Below are positions 25,585-33,632 of a stretch of DNA of 64,000 bases, piece by piece. The position numbers and the translations under genes are program-made. The first letter of the stretch is position 1; the number at the start of each line of letters is the position of its first letter. Source of the stretch: Bacteroidota bacterium (GTDB taxonomy: Bacteria > Bacteroidota > Bacteroidia > Chitinophagales > Chitinophagaceae); the NCBI GenBank assembly GCA_018267925.1, contig JAFDXO010000024.1, positions 1 through 64,000 of the forward strand, given 5' to 3'. The notes beneath the pieces are model-generated. The model worked only from the letters and a program-made list of their open reading frames with translations, had not been told where the DNA came from and did not search any database.

Positions 25585-26571
25585 ATGTTAAAAGTAGGTA
25601 TCTTCGGTGCCGGTCATCTCGGCAAAATACACATGCAGCAATGGCGCGAAATAGCCGGTGTTGAGTTGGTTGGTTTTTATGATCCGGACGATCAACATGC
25701 CGCCGATGCCGTAGCACAATATCAGATACCACGCTACACCGATCTGGAACAACTGATACACCATGTTGAAGCTATTGATATCATTTCGCCAACTACGACG
25801 CATCACGAAATAGCGCGGATCTGTTTACTAAACGGGAAACATCTCTTTATTGAAAAGCCATTAGCACATACATTGGATGAGGCAAAGGAATTAGTAACCT
25901 TAGTGAACGAAGCAAGGGTTAAGTGTCAGGTAGGGCATGTAGAGCGTTACAATCCGGCATTTTTAGCCTTGTCAGGGGAAAAGCTAAGCCCTATGTTTAT
26001 TGAAGCGCACAGATTAGCTCAATTTAATCCCAGAGGAACGGATGTAGCTGTTATTCTCGATTTGATGATCCATGATATAGACATTGTATTGCATTTAGTA
26101 AAATCTCCGGTGAAACGAGTTTCAGCAAGTGGAGTAGCTGTCATTAGTGAAACAGCTGATATAGCCAACGCTCGAATTGAATTTGACAATGGTTGTGTAG
26201 CGAACCTAACAGCTAGCCGAATTTCATTGAAAAAAATGCGTAAAATGCGCGTTTTTCAGCGTGATGCGTACATTGGTATAGATTTTCTTGATAAGAAAGC
26301 CGAAATTATCCGCATGAAAGAAAATGGCACAATGAGTGGAAAGCTTGATTTTCCTATAGAAATTGGAAATGGTGAGAAGAAAATTATTTCTGTACAAATG
26401 CCGGAAGTGTATAATACCAACGCCATAAAAATGGAATTGGAAGATTTTGTCAGAGCCATAAGAGAAAATGCACCAACCACCGTTTCTGTATATGATGGGC
26501 TGCAAGCGATGGATGTAGCACATGAAATCATGCAGAAGATGAGCCTTCACAATGAATTGCATAATGTTTAA
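25585..26571 (+). CDS. Gfo/Idh/MocA family oxidoreductase
   Basis: A 328-residue NAD(P)-dependent sugar or sugar-nucleotide dehydrogenase. The Rossmann motif KVGIFGAGHLGKIH opens the protein, followed by DIISPTTTHHEIA and LFIEKPLAHTLDEA, the family's EKP motif. The MIHDIDIVLHL segment near residue 175 carries the conserved catalytic-type histidine. The 39 extra in-frame codons upstream are discarded because they overlap the promoter-like motif. It heads an operon with a lipoprotein and a polyprenyl-phosphate sugar transferase, so a nucleotide-sugar substrate for envelope polysaccharide or lipid A is plausible. Similarity to UDP-GlcNAc 3-dehydrogenases (GnnA) is possible but untested. Confidence 0.88.
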   Translation: MLKVGIFGAGHLGKIHMQQWREIAGVELVGFYDPDDQHAADAVAQYQIPRYTDLEQLIHHVEAIDIISPTTTHHEIARICLLNGKHLFIEKPLAHTLDEAKELVTLVNEARVKCQVGHVERYNPAFLALSGEKLSPMFIEAHRLAQFNPRGTDVAVILDLMIHDIDIVLHLVKSPVKRVSASGVAVISETADIANARIEFDNGCVANLTASRISLKKMRKMRVFQRDAYIGIDFLDKKAEIIRMKENGTMSGKLDFPIEIGNGEKKIISVQMPEVYNTNAIKMELEDFVRAIRENAPTTVSVYDGLQAMDVAHEIMQKMSLHNELHNV

Positions 26572-26596
26572 CAGTTTTACATTTAGCTTGCATAGC

Positions 26597-27451
26597 ATGT
26601 TTCGTGTCTTGTTTCTAATAGCTGCCGTTGCTGTATTTTTTATTGGCGGATGTAATGCCATCAATCCTTCAGAACGAGTCCCAACTTATGTTCATATTGA
26701 CTCTTTTCGGTTTATACCAACTATCGGTTCAGGCACTGCTTCACACAAAATTGTCAGTGTAACTGCCTATATAGACAACCAACCAATCGGTACATTTGAT
26801 TTACCTGCAAACATTCCGGTGCTTATAGAAAAACCCGGTACTTTAATGTTAGTTCCCTGTGTTATGTATAGTGGGCTAAATGATGTGTTAGTTCCTTACA
26901 ATTTTTATAAAGCCGACACCAGTACGCTATCTCCATCTCCTGCAAAAGTAGTAGTCAAAAACCCAACTACTCAATATTGGGGGGATAGTGTTCTTACCTT
27001 CACTATTGAAGATTTTGAATCGGGCAATTCTTTTGTGCAACTTTCTGGCGACACTATCGTGAGAACAACTGACCCAAACTTTGTTTTTGAAGGGAAATAT
27101 GGTGGCGTTATTCGCATACATGATACTTCATACGCTGAAAATATCATGACAAAAACCTTTCAAGCACCACAACAATCTGCCAATAAAGCAGAGGCTTATT
27201 TGGAGTTGAATTATAAAGGTAATCGCCCCTTTTCTATCGGTGTTCAAACAACCATTTCGGGAGTAGATGTTTCAGAATATCAATATGGATTTAATCCTCG
27301 AAGTGATTGGAATAAAGTATATGTTGGTTTACAAGATTTCCTAAGTGCTTACCCTCTAAAAACTTATCGGATTATGGTTAAAGTACTGAATGACAGCTTG
27401 AGTCCGGGATGGGTCGCTTTTGACAATTTTAAAGTTGTAACCCGAAAATAG
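26597..27451 (+). CDS. Putative lipoprotein, unknown, between oxidoreductase and sugar transferase
   Basis: A 284-residue protein with a lipoprotein signal (MFRVLFLIAAVAVFFIGGC, cysteine near residue 19). An ATG 33 nt upstream is also possible. The mature part has a first beta-rich half containing VTAYIDNQPIGTFDLPANIPVL, then a second half with FEGKYGGVIRIHD and KAEAYLELNYKGNRPFSIGV that ends VAFDNFKVVTRK, the profile of a jelly-roll carbohydrate-binding-like domain. Family not recognised. It is 5 nt before the sugar transferase and 25 nt after the oxidoreductase, so it is almost surely co-expressed with them, which points to an envelope polysaccharide role without proving one. Confidence 0.78.
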   Translation: MFRVLFLIAAVAVFFIGGCNAINPSERVPTYVHIDSFRFIPTIGSGTASHKIVSVTAYIDNQPIGTFDLPANIPVLIEKPGTLMLVPCVMYSGLNDVLVPYNFYKADTSTLSPSPAKVVVKNPTTQYWGDSVLTFTIEDFESGNSFVQLSGDTIVRTTDPNFVFEGKYGGVIRIHDTSYAENIMTKTFQAPQQSANKAEAYLELNYKGNRPFSIGVQTTISGVDVSEYQYGFNPRSDWNKVYVGLQDFLSAYPLKTYRIMVKVLNDSLSPGWVAFDNFKVVTRK

Positions 27452-27456
27452 CCTAA

Positions 27457-28881
27457 ATGCGTTTACCCAAAGAAAAACGACAAGCTATTCAGCAACTCGC
27501 CCTTTTGGATTATTCCTCTGCCTTCATAGCATGGCTGCTATTTTTTCCCTATCGGCAACAACTATTGGGCTATGCAGCTTTTTTGGATGCTTGGAAATTA
27601 ATGACACTAAAAGACTGGACAATTGCCTTGTTCTTGGTTCCGGGCTGTTGGCTTTTCCTTTATTTGCTGTCGGGTTCCTATTTTGACCTGTATCGAAAGT
27701 CACGGCTCAATGAAATAAACCGAACCCTAACTTCTTGCATTGCGGGTACAATCCTTATCGCCTTGTTTGCATTTGCCAATGATGCCAATGATTATAGTTA
27801 TTTCATCAAAATGACAGGGCGTTATTTGCTCATTCATACTTCATTGACATTGCTTTTTCGCATCCTATTATTGAATCGAATAAAGCAGAATATTTTAAAA
27901 GGTAAAGTAGGTTTCAATACCGTCATTATCGGTGGAAATGACAAAGCTATTTCACTATATAAACAACTAACGGAAAGCAAAAAAACTTTAGGAAATATAT
28001 TTAAGGGCTACGTTAATACAGAAATAGAAAATACAAACGGCATGTCGGCTTTTTTACCACAACTTGGTCGTATGGAAAACATTGGTCGTATTATTGACCG
28101 ATATCAGGTTGAAGAAGTGATCGTAGCCGTTGATTCCAGCGAGCATAATGTTTTAGAAAACATCTTAACCCGCCTCAGCTACCAGCCGGTTGTCGTAAAA
28201 GTGTTACCCGATCTATATGATATTATCTCCGGTTCCGTAAAAACCAGCAATGTATATGATGCCGTACTGATTCATATCCCGCCTAATTTGATGCCCGATT
28301 GGCAACGAGTTTTCAAGCGAACCATAGATATTACGGTTTCCTCTTTAGCTATGATTCTTTTATTACCCTTGTATCTTTTAGCTGCTCTAAAAGTGAGATT
28401 TTCCTCTAAAGGTCCTATTTTCTACAAGCAACAAAGAATTGGTCGTTACGGCAAAGCATTTAATATTTACAAGTTTCGCTCAATGTATGTAAATGCTGAA
28501 GAAAAAGGTCCTGCCTTATCCAGTGACGATGATCCGCGCATTACACAATGGGGAAAAGTTATGCGTAAGTGGCGAATTGATGAAATACCACAATTCTACA
28601 ACATCCTCATTGGCGATATGTCTTTGGTAGGCCCTCGTCCTGAAAGGCGATATTTTATTGATATTATCAGCAAAACCCATCCTCATTATCGTTATTTGCA
28701 TAAAGTAAAACCAGGGCTTACCTCTTGGGGAATGGTGCAATTTGGTTATGCAGAAAATGTAGATGAAATGATTGAACGTATGAAATATGACCTACTTTAT
28801 ATTGAAAACTGTTCTTTAGCATTAGATGTAAAAATCATACTCTACACCTTTGTTGTCTTATTTCAAGGTCGAGGGAAATAA
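27457..28881 (+). CDS. Polyprenyl-phosphate sugar-phosphate transferase (WcaJ-like)
   Basis: Starts a repeat unit of exopolysaccharide or O-antigen by moving a sugar-1-phosphate onto undecaprenyl phosphate. The 474-residue membrane protein has four N-terminal hydrophobic segments, a central nucleotide-binding-like CoA_binding_3 domain (FNTVIIGGNDKAISLYKQL near residue 150), and the C-terminal catalytic bacterial sugar transferase domain: KRTIDITVSSLAMILLLPLY, then FYKQQRIGRYGKAFNIYKFRSMY, DEIPQFYNILIGDMSLVGPRPE and KPGLTSWGMVQ. The length matches WcaJ/WbaP-like enzymes. It is the last gene of its operon, and no other glycosyltransferase genes follow, so the rest of the pathway must be elsewhere. 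Confidence 0.93.
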   Translation: MRLPKEKRQAIQQLALLDYSSAFIAWLLFFPYRQQLLGYAAFLDAWKLMTLKDWTIALFLVPGCWLFLYLLSGSYFDLYRKSRLNEINRTLTSCIAGTILIALFAFANDANDYSYFIKMTGRYLLIHTSLTLLFRILLLNRIKQNILKGKVGFNTVIIGGNDKAISLYKQLTESKKTLGNIFKGYVNTEIENTNGMSAFLPQLGRMENIGRIIDRYQVEEVIVAVDSSEHNVLENILTRLSYQPVVVKVLPDLYDIISGSVKTSNVYDAVLIHIPPNLMPDWQRVFKRTIDITVSSLAMILLLPLYLLAALKVRFSSKGPIFYKQQRIGRYGKAFNIYKFRSMYVNAEEKGPALSSDDDPRITQWGKVMRKWRIDEIPQFYNILIGDMSLVGPRPERRYFIDIISKTHPHYRYLHKVKPGLTSWGMVQFGYAENVDEMIERMKYDLLYIENCSLALDVKIILYTFVVLFQGRGK

Positions 28882-28885
28882 TCCG

Positions 28886-29125
28886 CTATTTTATTGTGAC
28901 TAAAATTTTTTCCGCATCTTTCTTTCGAATGCTTAAAAAATAGCCGGCAATCAGAATGGCCATCGGGTCGCCCATCGGGGCTATCATTTGAACGGATATT
29001 GGCTCACCCGGTACACAACCCATTTCCATCAAGGTTAATTGAAATTCGCTTTCTAAATGCGATTGAATAATAGCTTCCTTGCCCGTAGGTAATTGTGATA
29101 ATCGCACCGTGCTATCCTTCGACAT
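28886..29125 (-). CDS. feoA: FeoA-domain protein
   Basis: A 79-residue SH3-like protein with the FeoA signature LMEMGCVPGEPISVQMIAPMGDPMAILIAGYFLSIRK. In the Feo system FeoA is a cytoplasmic accessory of the FeoB Fe(II) transporter. No feoB is adjacent: the gene stands alone, convergent with the sugar transferase 4 nt away. The ATG at 29125 is chosen over one at 29131 because the latter would fall at the expected transcription start. It could also act as a stand-alone SH3-like adaptor. Confidence 0.88.
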   Translation of the reverse strand: MSKDSTVRLSQLPTGKEAIIQSHLESEFQLTLMEMGCVPGEPISVQMIAPMGDPMAILIAGYFLSIRKKDAEKILVTIK

Positions 29126-29136
29126 CTTCATCCATG

Positions 29137-29168
29137 CAAAAGTACATCAACATGTTTGCTATACCCAA
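29137..29168 (-). promoter_or_regulatory. Promoter of feoA
   Basis: Minus strand TTG (29166-29168), 21 nt, then TACTTTTG (29137-29144), a good Bacteroidota promoter. The ATG is 11 nt downstream of the -7 element. Confidence 0.6.
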
Positions 29169-29199
29169 AATTTCTCGACCTTCGCACCAAAGTTTCAAA

Positions 29200-29646
29200 A
29201 TGGCTGTACGCTATTTCGAGCAGGATGTGTCCGCAAAGCTCAAAGACAAAAGAAAATTATCTCAATTTTTATTGCAAATCATCAGGCAAAAAAGACCGGA
29301 TTTGAAAACCATTGACCTGACTTATATTTTTTGCAACGACACCTTTTTACTAGACCTGAATCAACGGTTTCTTAATCACGACACCTTAACCGATATTATT
29401 ACCTTCGACATGAGCGAGAATAATCATTCCCTGCTTAGCGAAATCTATATTAGTGTCGAAAGAATTGCAGAAAATGCACGAAAATTTGAAAATGCTTATC
29501 TCAAAGAATTGCATCGTATCATATTTCATGGAACCCTGCATCTTTGCGGCTTTAAAGACAAGACCCCAAACGAAAAAGCCATAATGACCCAAGAAGAAAA
29601 CCATTGTTTAAGTCAATATTTTCAACCCCATGAAAACGTCCTTTAA
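29200..29646 (+). CDS. ybeY: Endoribonuclease YbeY (rRNA maturation)
   Basis: Single-strand-specific metal-dependent RNase in 16S rRNA 3'-end maturation and ribosome quality control. The 148-residue protein starts MAVRYFEQD and shows LNHDTLTDIITFDM and the metal site FHGTLHLCGFKDK. The canonical site is HGxLHLxGxDH; here the third histidine is replaced (KDK), as I recall for other Bacteroidota YbeY proteins. Longer in-frame starts overlap the feoA promoter and are rejected. It overlaps the next gene by 17 nt and heads the run toward pabA. Confidence 0.92.
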   Translation: MAVRYFEQDVSAKLKDKRKLSQFLLQIIRQKRPDLKTIDLTYIFCNDTFLLDLNQRFLNHDTLTDIITFDMSENNHSLLSEIYISVERIAENARKFENAYLKELHRIIFHGTLHLCGFKDKTPNEKAIMTQEENHCLSQYFQPHENVL

Positions 29647-30370
29647 ACCAGAAGTTTTGTATGAAGACAAGGCATTGATTATTGTCAATAAACCTGCTGG
29701 ACTATTGGTAATTCCTGATCGCTTTGACAGTACCCAACCTTCGCTCAACAAGCTTTTAGAAGAGAAGTATCAGCGACGGATATTTGTCGTTCATCGGCTG
29801 GATCGGGACACCAGCGGTGCCATTTGTTTTGCCAAAACCGAATCATCTCATCAATACCTCTCGACTCTATTTCAAAAACATGAAATAATCAAACGCTACA
29901 CCGGTCTTGTAGTTGGGCAAGTGATGCCGGATAATGGAAGGATAGAAACCCCGATTATTGAACATCCTTTTGTAAAAGGGAAAATGACTACGGCAAAAAA
30001 AGGTAAACCTTCCATTACCGATTATCAAGTGGTTGAACAATGGCCGCTTTATGCCTTAGTACAATTTCAAATTCACACCGGTCGTACCCATCAAATTAGA
30101 GTACACATGCAGTCTATCGGACACCCGATAGTGTGCGATGAACTATATGGAAATGGGAAACCCTTATACCTTTCTTCTTTCAAAAAAAAATACAAAGCCT
30201 CTCATCAAGAAGAAGCAGAACGACCATTGCTCAGCAGATTGGCACTTCATTCCTATGAACTTTCTTTTGTAAACGAAGAAGGAATACAAATAAGCGTTCA
30301 AGCTCCATTACCCAAAGATATTTCAGCTTGTATCAACCAGTTGAACAAGTGGACAAAAGCAAAATTTTAA
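29630..30370 (+). CDS. RluA-family pseudouridine synthase
   Basis: A 246-residue RNA pseudouridine synthase without an S4 domain. It carries LYEDKALIIVNKPAGLLVIP, the catalytic HRLDRDTSGAICFA with its aspartate near residue 62, and the closing IHTGRTHQIRVHMQSIGHPIVCDELYG. The RNA target (rRNA or tRNA) cannot be told from sequence. The ATG is within the 3' end of ybeY, so translation is probably coupled. Confidence 0.93.
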   Translation: MKTSFKPEVLYEDKALIIVNKPAGLLVIPDRFDSTQPSLNKLLEEKYQRRIFVVHRLDRDTSGAICFAKTESSHQYLSTLFQKHEIIKRYTGLVVGQVMPDNGRIETPIIEHPFVKGKMTTAKKGKPSITDYQVVEQWPLYALVQFQIHTGRTHQIRVHMQSIGHPIVCDELYGNGKPLYLSSFKKKYKASHQEEAERPLLSRLALHSYELSFVNEEGIQISVQAPLPKDISACINQLNKWTKAKF

Positions 30371-30400
30371 AACAATTTAAATCAATATAATTGAACCGTT

Positions 30401-30751
30401 ATGACATCTAATATCAACATACAAGTAGCCGTAGATGAAGAAAAAATGCCGGAATCCATTGAATGGACAGCTCCAGATGGTGGCGTAGATACTTATCAGT
30501 CGGCAAAAGCCCTCCTGTTGGGGCTTTGGGACGGTAACGAGAAATCAGCTATGCGCATTGACCTATGGACCAAAAAAATGACGGTGGACGAGATGAACGA
30601 TTTTTTCTATCAAACTCTCTTTGGCATGGCCGACACCTATGCTCGGGCTACTCGAAATGGCGATCTTGCCAAAGAGTTAAAAGAGTTCGCTAAAGGTTTT
30701 CATAAAAAGTCCATGGACTTGCTTAATGAAAAAGAACAAACCCAACTTTAA
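30401..30751 (+). CDS. gldC: Gliding motility protein GldC
   Basis: A 116-residue cytoplasmic protein found almost only in Bacteroidota. It matches GldC through IEWTAPDGGVDTYQSAKALLLGLWD, IDLWTKKMTVDEMNDFFYQTLFGMADTYARAT and a charged tail. GldC was found through gliding mutants of Flavobacterium johnsoniae, but it occurs widely in non-gliding members and its molecular role is unclear. No other gld genes are in this window. Located between the pseudouridine synthase and yqeY genes on the same strand. Confidence 0.9.
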   Translation: MTSNINIQVAVDEEKMPESIEWTAPDGGVDTYQSAKALLLGLWDGNEKSAMRIDLWTKKMTVDEMNDFFYQTLFGMADTYARATRNGDLAKELKEFAKGFHKKSMDLLNEKEQTQL

Positions 30752-30797
30752 AATTCCAGTTTTCTAAAATCTTTTTTTCTAAAATTGTTTGAACAAT

Positions 30798-31250
30798 ATG
30801 TCACTCGAAACACAAGTAATGGAAGAAATGAAAATGGCTATGCGTGCGAAAGATGAAGCCTTGCTTCGAACCTTACGCGCCATCAAAGCTGCTATTCTCA
30901 TTGAAAACACATCTGGCAAATCAAAAGAAATGACAGAAGCAGATGAAACAAAAATGCTTCAAAAAATGGCTAAACAACGACGTGATTCCCTTGAGATATT
31001 TACTCAACAAAACCGAGAAGATTTAGCTGTAAAGGAAAGAGAAGAATTAGCCATTATTGAACGTTTTCTGCCTAAGCAAATGAGTGAAACAGAATTAACG
31101 GCTGCCGTAAAAAAACTGATTGCGGAAGTAGGTGCCTCTTCACCTTCCGATATGGGTAAAGTGATGGGTGTCGCATCCAAGCAATTAGCCGGAAAAGCAG
31201 ATGGTAAGGCTATTTCTGAAATGGTGAAAAAATTGCTGGCACAAGTATAG
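30798..31250 (+). CDS. GatB/YqeY-domain protein
   Basis: A 150-residue helical protein of the YqeY family, which resembles the tRNA-binding tail domain of the GatB amidotransferase subunit. Seen are MEEMKMAMRAKDEALLRTLRAIKAAIL, a central YxxxR-like stretch of charged helices, IIERFLPKQMSETELTAAVKKLI and the closing GKVMGVASKQLAGKADGKAISEMVKKLL. Function unproven; probably tRNA-related. It is 5 nt before the cvpA-like gene. Confidence 0.92.
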   Translation: MSLETQVMEEMKMAMRAKDEALLRTLRAIKAAILIENTSGKSKEMTEADETKMLQKMAKQRRDSLEIFTQQNREDLAVKEREELAIIERFLPKQMSETELTAAVKKLIAEVGASSPSDMGKVMGVASKQLAGKADGKAISEMVKKLLAQV

Positions 31251-31255
31251 AAAAC

Positions 31256-31810
31256 ATGACGCTTGACTTAGCGATACTTGGCATCATCCTGATATTTTTC
31301 ATACGCGGCTACATGAAAGGCATCATTGTAGCCGCTTTTTCTGCATTAGCTTTGATGTTAGGTTTGTTGTGTGCGCTAAAGTTGTCGGGTAAACTGGCAA
31401 AATGGATGCTGGATCATCAATGGATTAGTAGCGGATGGGCGCAATTAGCAGCTTATATCATTTTGTTTTTTGGTGTTGTATTCTTAGTTCGTTTGATGTC
31501 AAAAGCAGTTCAATCTATTGCTCAACTTACTATGCTGGGCTGGTTGAACGGACTGATGGGCGGTATTGTTTATGGATTTATGGCTGCTGTGGTTTGCAGT
31601 TCCGTTTTGTGGATTTCCAATCAAATTCATCTGCTCTCTCCCGAAACAAAAACCTATTCTAAAACCTATTCTTATATTGAACCTTTGGCACCCAAAATAT
31701 ATGAACGAATAGGCAACGTATTGCCAATTGCCAAAAATGTTTTTTCTGACTTGCAAACATTTTTCGAAAACGCTAACCAATCGCTGCCGGAACATGTGGG
31801 TTCTTATTGA
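31256..31810 (+). CDS. CvpA-family membrane protein
   Basis: A 184-residue inner-membrane protein with four predicted helices (about residues 1-20, 22-43, 60-83 and 98-122) followed by a soluble tail. It opens LDLAILGIILIFFIRGYMKGIIVAAFSALAL, typical of CvpA. The family is linked to colicin V production and purine regulation in E. coli and to envelope stress elsewhere, so the role here is open. It overlaps the following pabA-like gene by 17 nt. Confidence 0.9.
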   Translation: MTLDLAILGIILIFFIRGYMKGIIVAAFSALALMLGLLCALKLSGKLAKWMLDHQWISSGWAQLAAYIILFFGVVFLVRLMSKAVQSIAQLTMLGWLNGLMGGIVYGFMAAVVCSSVLWISNQIHLLSPETKTYSKTYSYIEPLAPKIYERIGNVLPIAKNVFSDLQTFFENANQSLPEHVGSY

Positions 31811-32366
31811 TAATTACGACTCTTTTACTTTTATCCTACATCATTATCTTTTACAATTACACCCAGATTGTCGTGTTTTTCGTAATGATGAATTAACGGT
31901 GGATGCTTTAGCCGCACTTTCACCAGAACGAATCATCCTTTCACCTGGCCCCGAAACCCCTTATCAGGCAGGTATTACAATGGATGTGGTTCGGCATTTT
32001 CATTCTTCTGTTCCTATTCTTGGAATCTGTTTAGGACATCAAGCACTCGGTTTGTTTTTTGGAGGAAAGTTGGAACGACTGCCCTATCCAATGCATGGGA
32101 AAACAAGCTTAATCAATACGTGTAAGCACCCAATTTTTAAAGATATCCCCATTTCCTTTCAAGTTATGCGATATCATTCATTAGCCATTTCGTTACCTTC
32201 TGAATGTGAATTGAAACCGCTTGCATACAGTATAGACGACCATCAGATAATGATGTTTCAACATCAAACGTTCCCTTGTATGGGAATTCAGTTTCATCCG
32301 GAATCGGTGGGAACGCTGGATGGAGCACAACTGTTGAAAAACTGGCATCAACTTTATGTAAAATAA
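31794..32366 (+). CDS. pabA: Aminodeoxychorismate/anthranilate synthase glutaminase subunit
   Basis: A 190-residue class I glutamine amidotransferase that supplies ammonia for aminodeoxychorismate (folate) or anthranilate (tryptophan) synthesis. It shows WVLIDNYDSFTFILHHYLLQ, the oxyanion/nucleophile segment SVPILGICLGHQALGLFFGG with the catalytic cysteine, and GIQFHPESVGT with the histidine and glutamate. No PabB or TrpE partner gene is next to it, so the choice between pabA and trpG is by length and likeness only. The ATG is inside the end of the cvpA-like gene. Confidence 0.88.
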   Translation: MWVLIDNYDSFTFILHHYLLQLHPDCRVFRNDELTVDALAALSPERIILSPGPETPYQAGITMDVVRHFHSSVPILGICLGHQALGLFFGGKLERLPYPMHGKTSLINTCKHPIFKDIPISFQVMRYHSLAISLPSECELKPLAYSIDDHQIMMFQHQTFPCMGIQFHPESVGTLDGAQLLKNWHQLYVK

Positions 32367-32394
32367 CCGATAATTTTTTTAGGCAGATTAAGCC

Positions 32395-33147
32395 TTACCA
32401 TTGCCATCTTACCAATCCATGTTGGTAAGAAACGATGGAACCATCTGCCAACTCAACAGTTAGTGTTCCGTTGGTAGTAGCTCCTATCACCTTGGCAACC
32501 CAAGTTTCTTTATCGTCCGTAAATAGTTGCATACTGTTGTGTCGGAACAAGTATGAATTATACTGTTCCATGATTGCAGCAGATAGGGGCAAACAGCATA
32601 CCTTTAAAATGGCTTTTCGGATTTCTTTCAATAATTCCTGAAGTGAAAACTCTTTTTGAGAAGCCAATCGAAGCGAAGTGGAAAAAGGTAAGTCCGCAGA
32701 CATTTTTGCCTGCAACACATTTAGCCCCAAACCCACAACACTGTGCACCCAATCATTTCCACGCAACACGTTTTCAACTAATACGCCTCCTGCCTTTTTG
32801 TCATTGATAATTATATCATTTGGCCATTTAATACGCACATCCCAACCTTCATACAATCTACATAAAACATCCGCAATAGCTACGGCGACAGCACAATTAA
32901 ATATAAATTGTTGATCAATACGCCAATTAGGCTTCACAATTAGACTGAACATTAAACTCTCGCCATCGTTACCCATCCAGTTTTTTCCACGCTGCCCGCG
33001 TCCTTGAGTTTGGTTTCGTGCCACAATGGTTGTGCCGGGTTGTGCCGTATCGGCATCTATTAACTGCATGGCATAGTTGTTGGTGCTATCAATCACATCA
33101 AGTTCAATGATCGGCGCATCAAGTAAAGACTGTAAGCTATAATCCAA
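32395..33147 (-). CDS. birA: Biotin-[acetyl-CoA-carboxylase] ligase
   Basis: Attaches biotin to the carboxyl-carrier protein. The 250-residue protein has only the catalytic domain, with no N-terminal DNA-binding helix-turn-helix, so it is not expected to act as a repressor. Seen are ELDVIDSTNNYAMQL, the biotinoyl-AMP loop NQTQGRGQRGKNWMG near residue 46, and VRIKWPNDIIINDKKAGGVLVE. The start codon is TTG; an in-frame stop lies ten codons upstream and no ATG fits. It diverges from rsfS, which also starts with TTG. Confidence 0.93.
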   Translation of the reverse strand: MDYSLQSLLDAPIIELDVIDSTNNYAMQLIDADTAQPGTTIVARNQTQGRGQRGKNWMGNDGESLMFSLIVKPNWRIDQQFIFNCAVAVAIADVLCRLYEGWDVRIKWPNDIIINDKKAGGVLVENVLRGNDWVHSVVGLGLNVLQAKMSADLPFSTSLRLASQKEFSLQELLKEIRKAILKVCCLPLSAAIMEQYNSYLFRHNSMQLFTDDKETWVAKVIGATTNGTLTVELADGSIVSYQHGLVRWQW

Positions 33148-33203
33148 GTTTTCAGTAGTTTTGAAGCAACGATATTAAGACAACTAAACTGCAATTTTCA
33201 CAT

Positions 33204-33596
33204 TTGGAGAAAACAATCACGCAATTGGAAGGAAAGACCCTTGGGCGTATCAATCGCAACAGCAAACTCTTCAAAACCATAATTGAAGCCGTTCATGAAA
33301 AGAAAGGACAAGAAACCGTTTCGCTTGATTTGAAAAAAATTGAAGAATCCGTAGCTGATTTTTTCATTCTAAGTCAAGCGCAGTCTGCTCTTCAAGTGAA
33401 AGCCATTGCAGACAATATTGAGAAAACAGTGTTGGAAACATGCAATGAGAAGCCTTATCATGTTGAACGTGGAGATCATTGGACATTGGTAGATTATGTG
33501 AACATAGTTGTGCATATTTTTCAAGAAGATCATCGTCATTTTTACAACCTCGAACAACTGTGGGAGGACGCTGGACGAATGGAACATAATGATTAA
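33204..33596 (+). CDS. rsfS: Ribosome silencing factor
   Basis: Binds ribosomal protein uL14 and blocks joining of the subunits when nutrients are scarce. The 130-residue protein matches the family: KLFKTIIEAVHEKKGQETVSLDLKKI, SVADFFILSQAQSALQVKAIAD, and the signature HWTLVDYVNIVVHIFQEDHRHFYNLEQLW. It begins with TTG, and no other start gives a full-length protein. It directly precedes ftsH, as in other Bacteroidota genomes, and the ftsH promoter element overlaps its stop codon. Confidence 0.93.
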   Translation: MEKTITQLEGKTLGRINRNSKLFKTIIEAVHEKKGQETVSLDLKKIEESVADFFILSQAQSALQVKAIADNIEKTVLETCNEKPYHVERGDHWTLVDYVNIVVHIFQEDHRHFYNLEQLWEDAGRMEHND

Positions 33597-33601
33597 TTTT
33601 G
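33594..33601 (+). promoter_or_regulatory. -7 element for ftsH
   Basis: TAATTTTG matches the -7 consensus; its TAA is the rsfS stop codon. The ATG is 32 nt downstream. No clear -33 TTG was seen. Confidence 0.45.
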
Positions 33602-33632
33602 CCGACCCAAATACTTAGTAGTAAGCAATAAA

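Noticed and set aside
31794..32366. A tryptophan operon member (trpG)
   Set aside because: No other trp genes are nearby; pabA is equally or more likely, so no operon claim is made.
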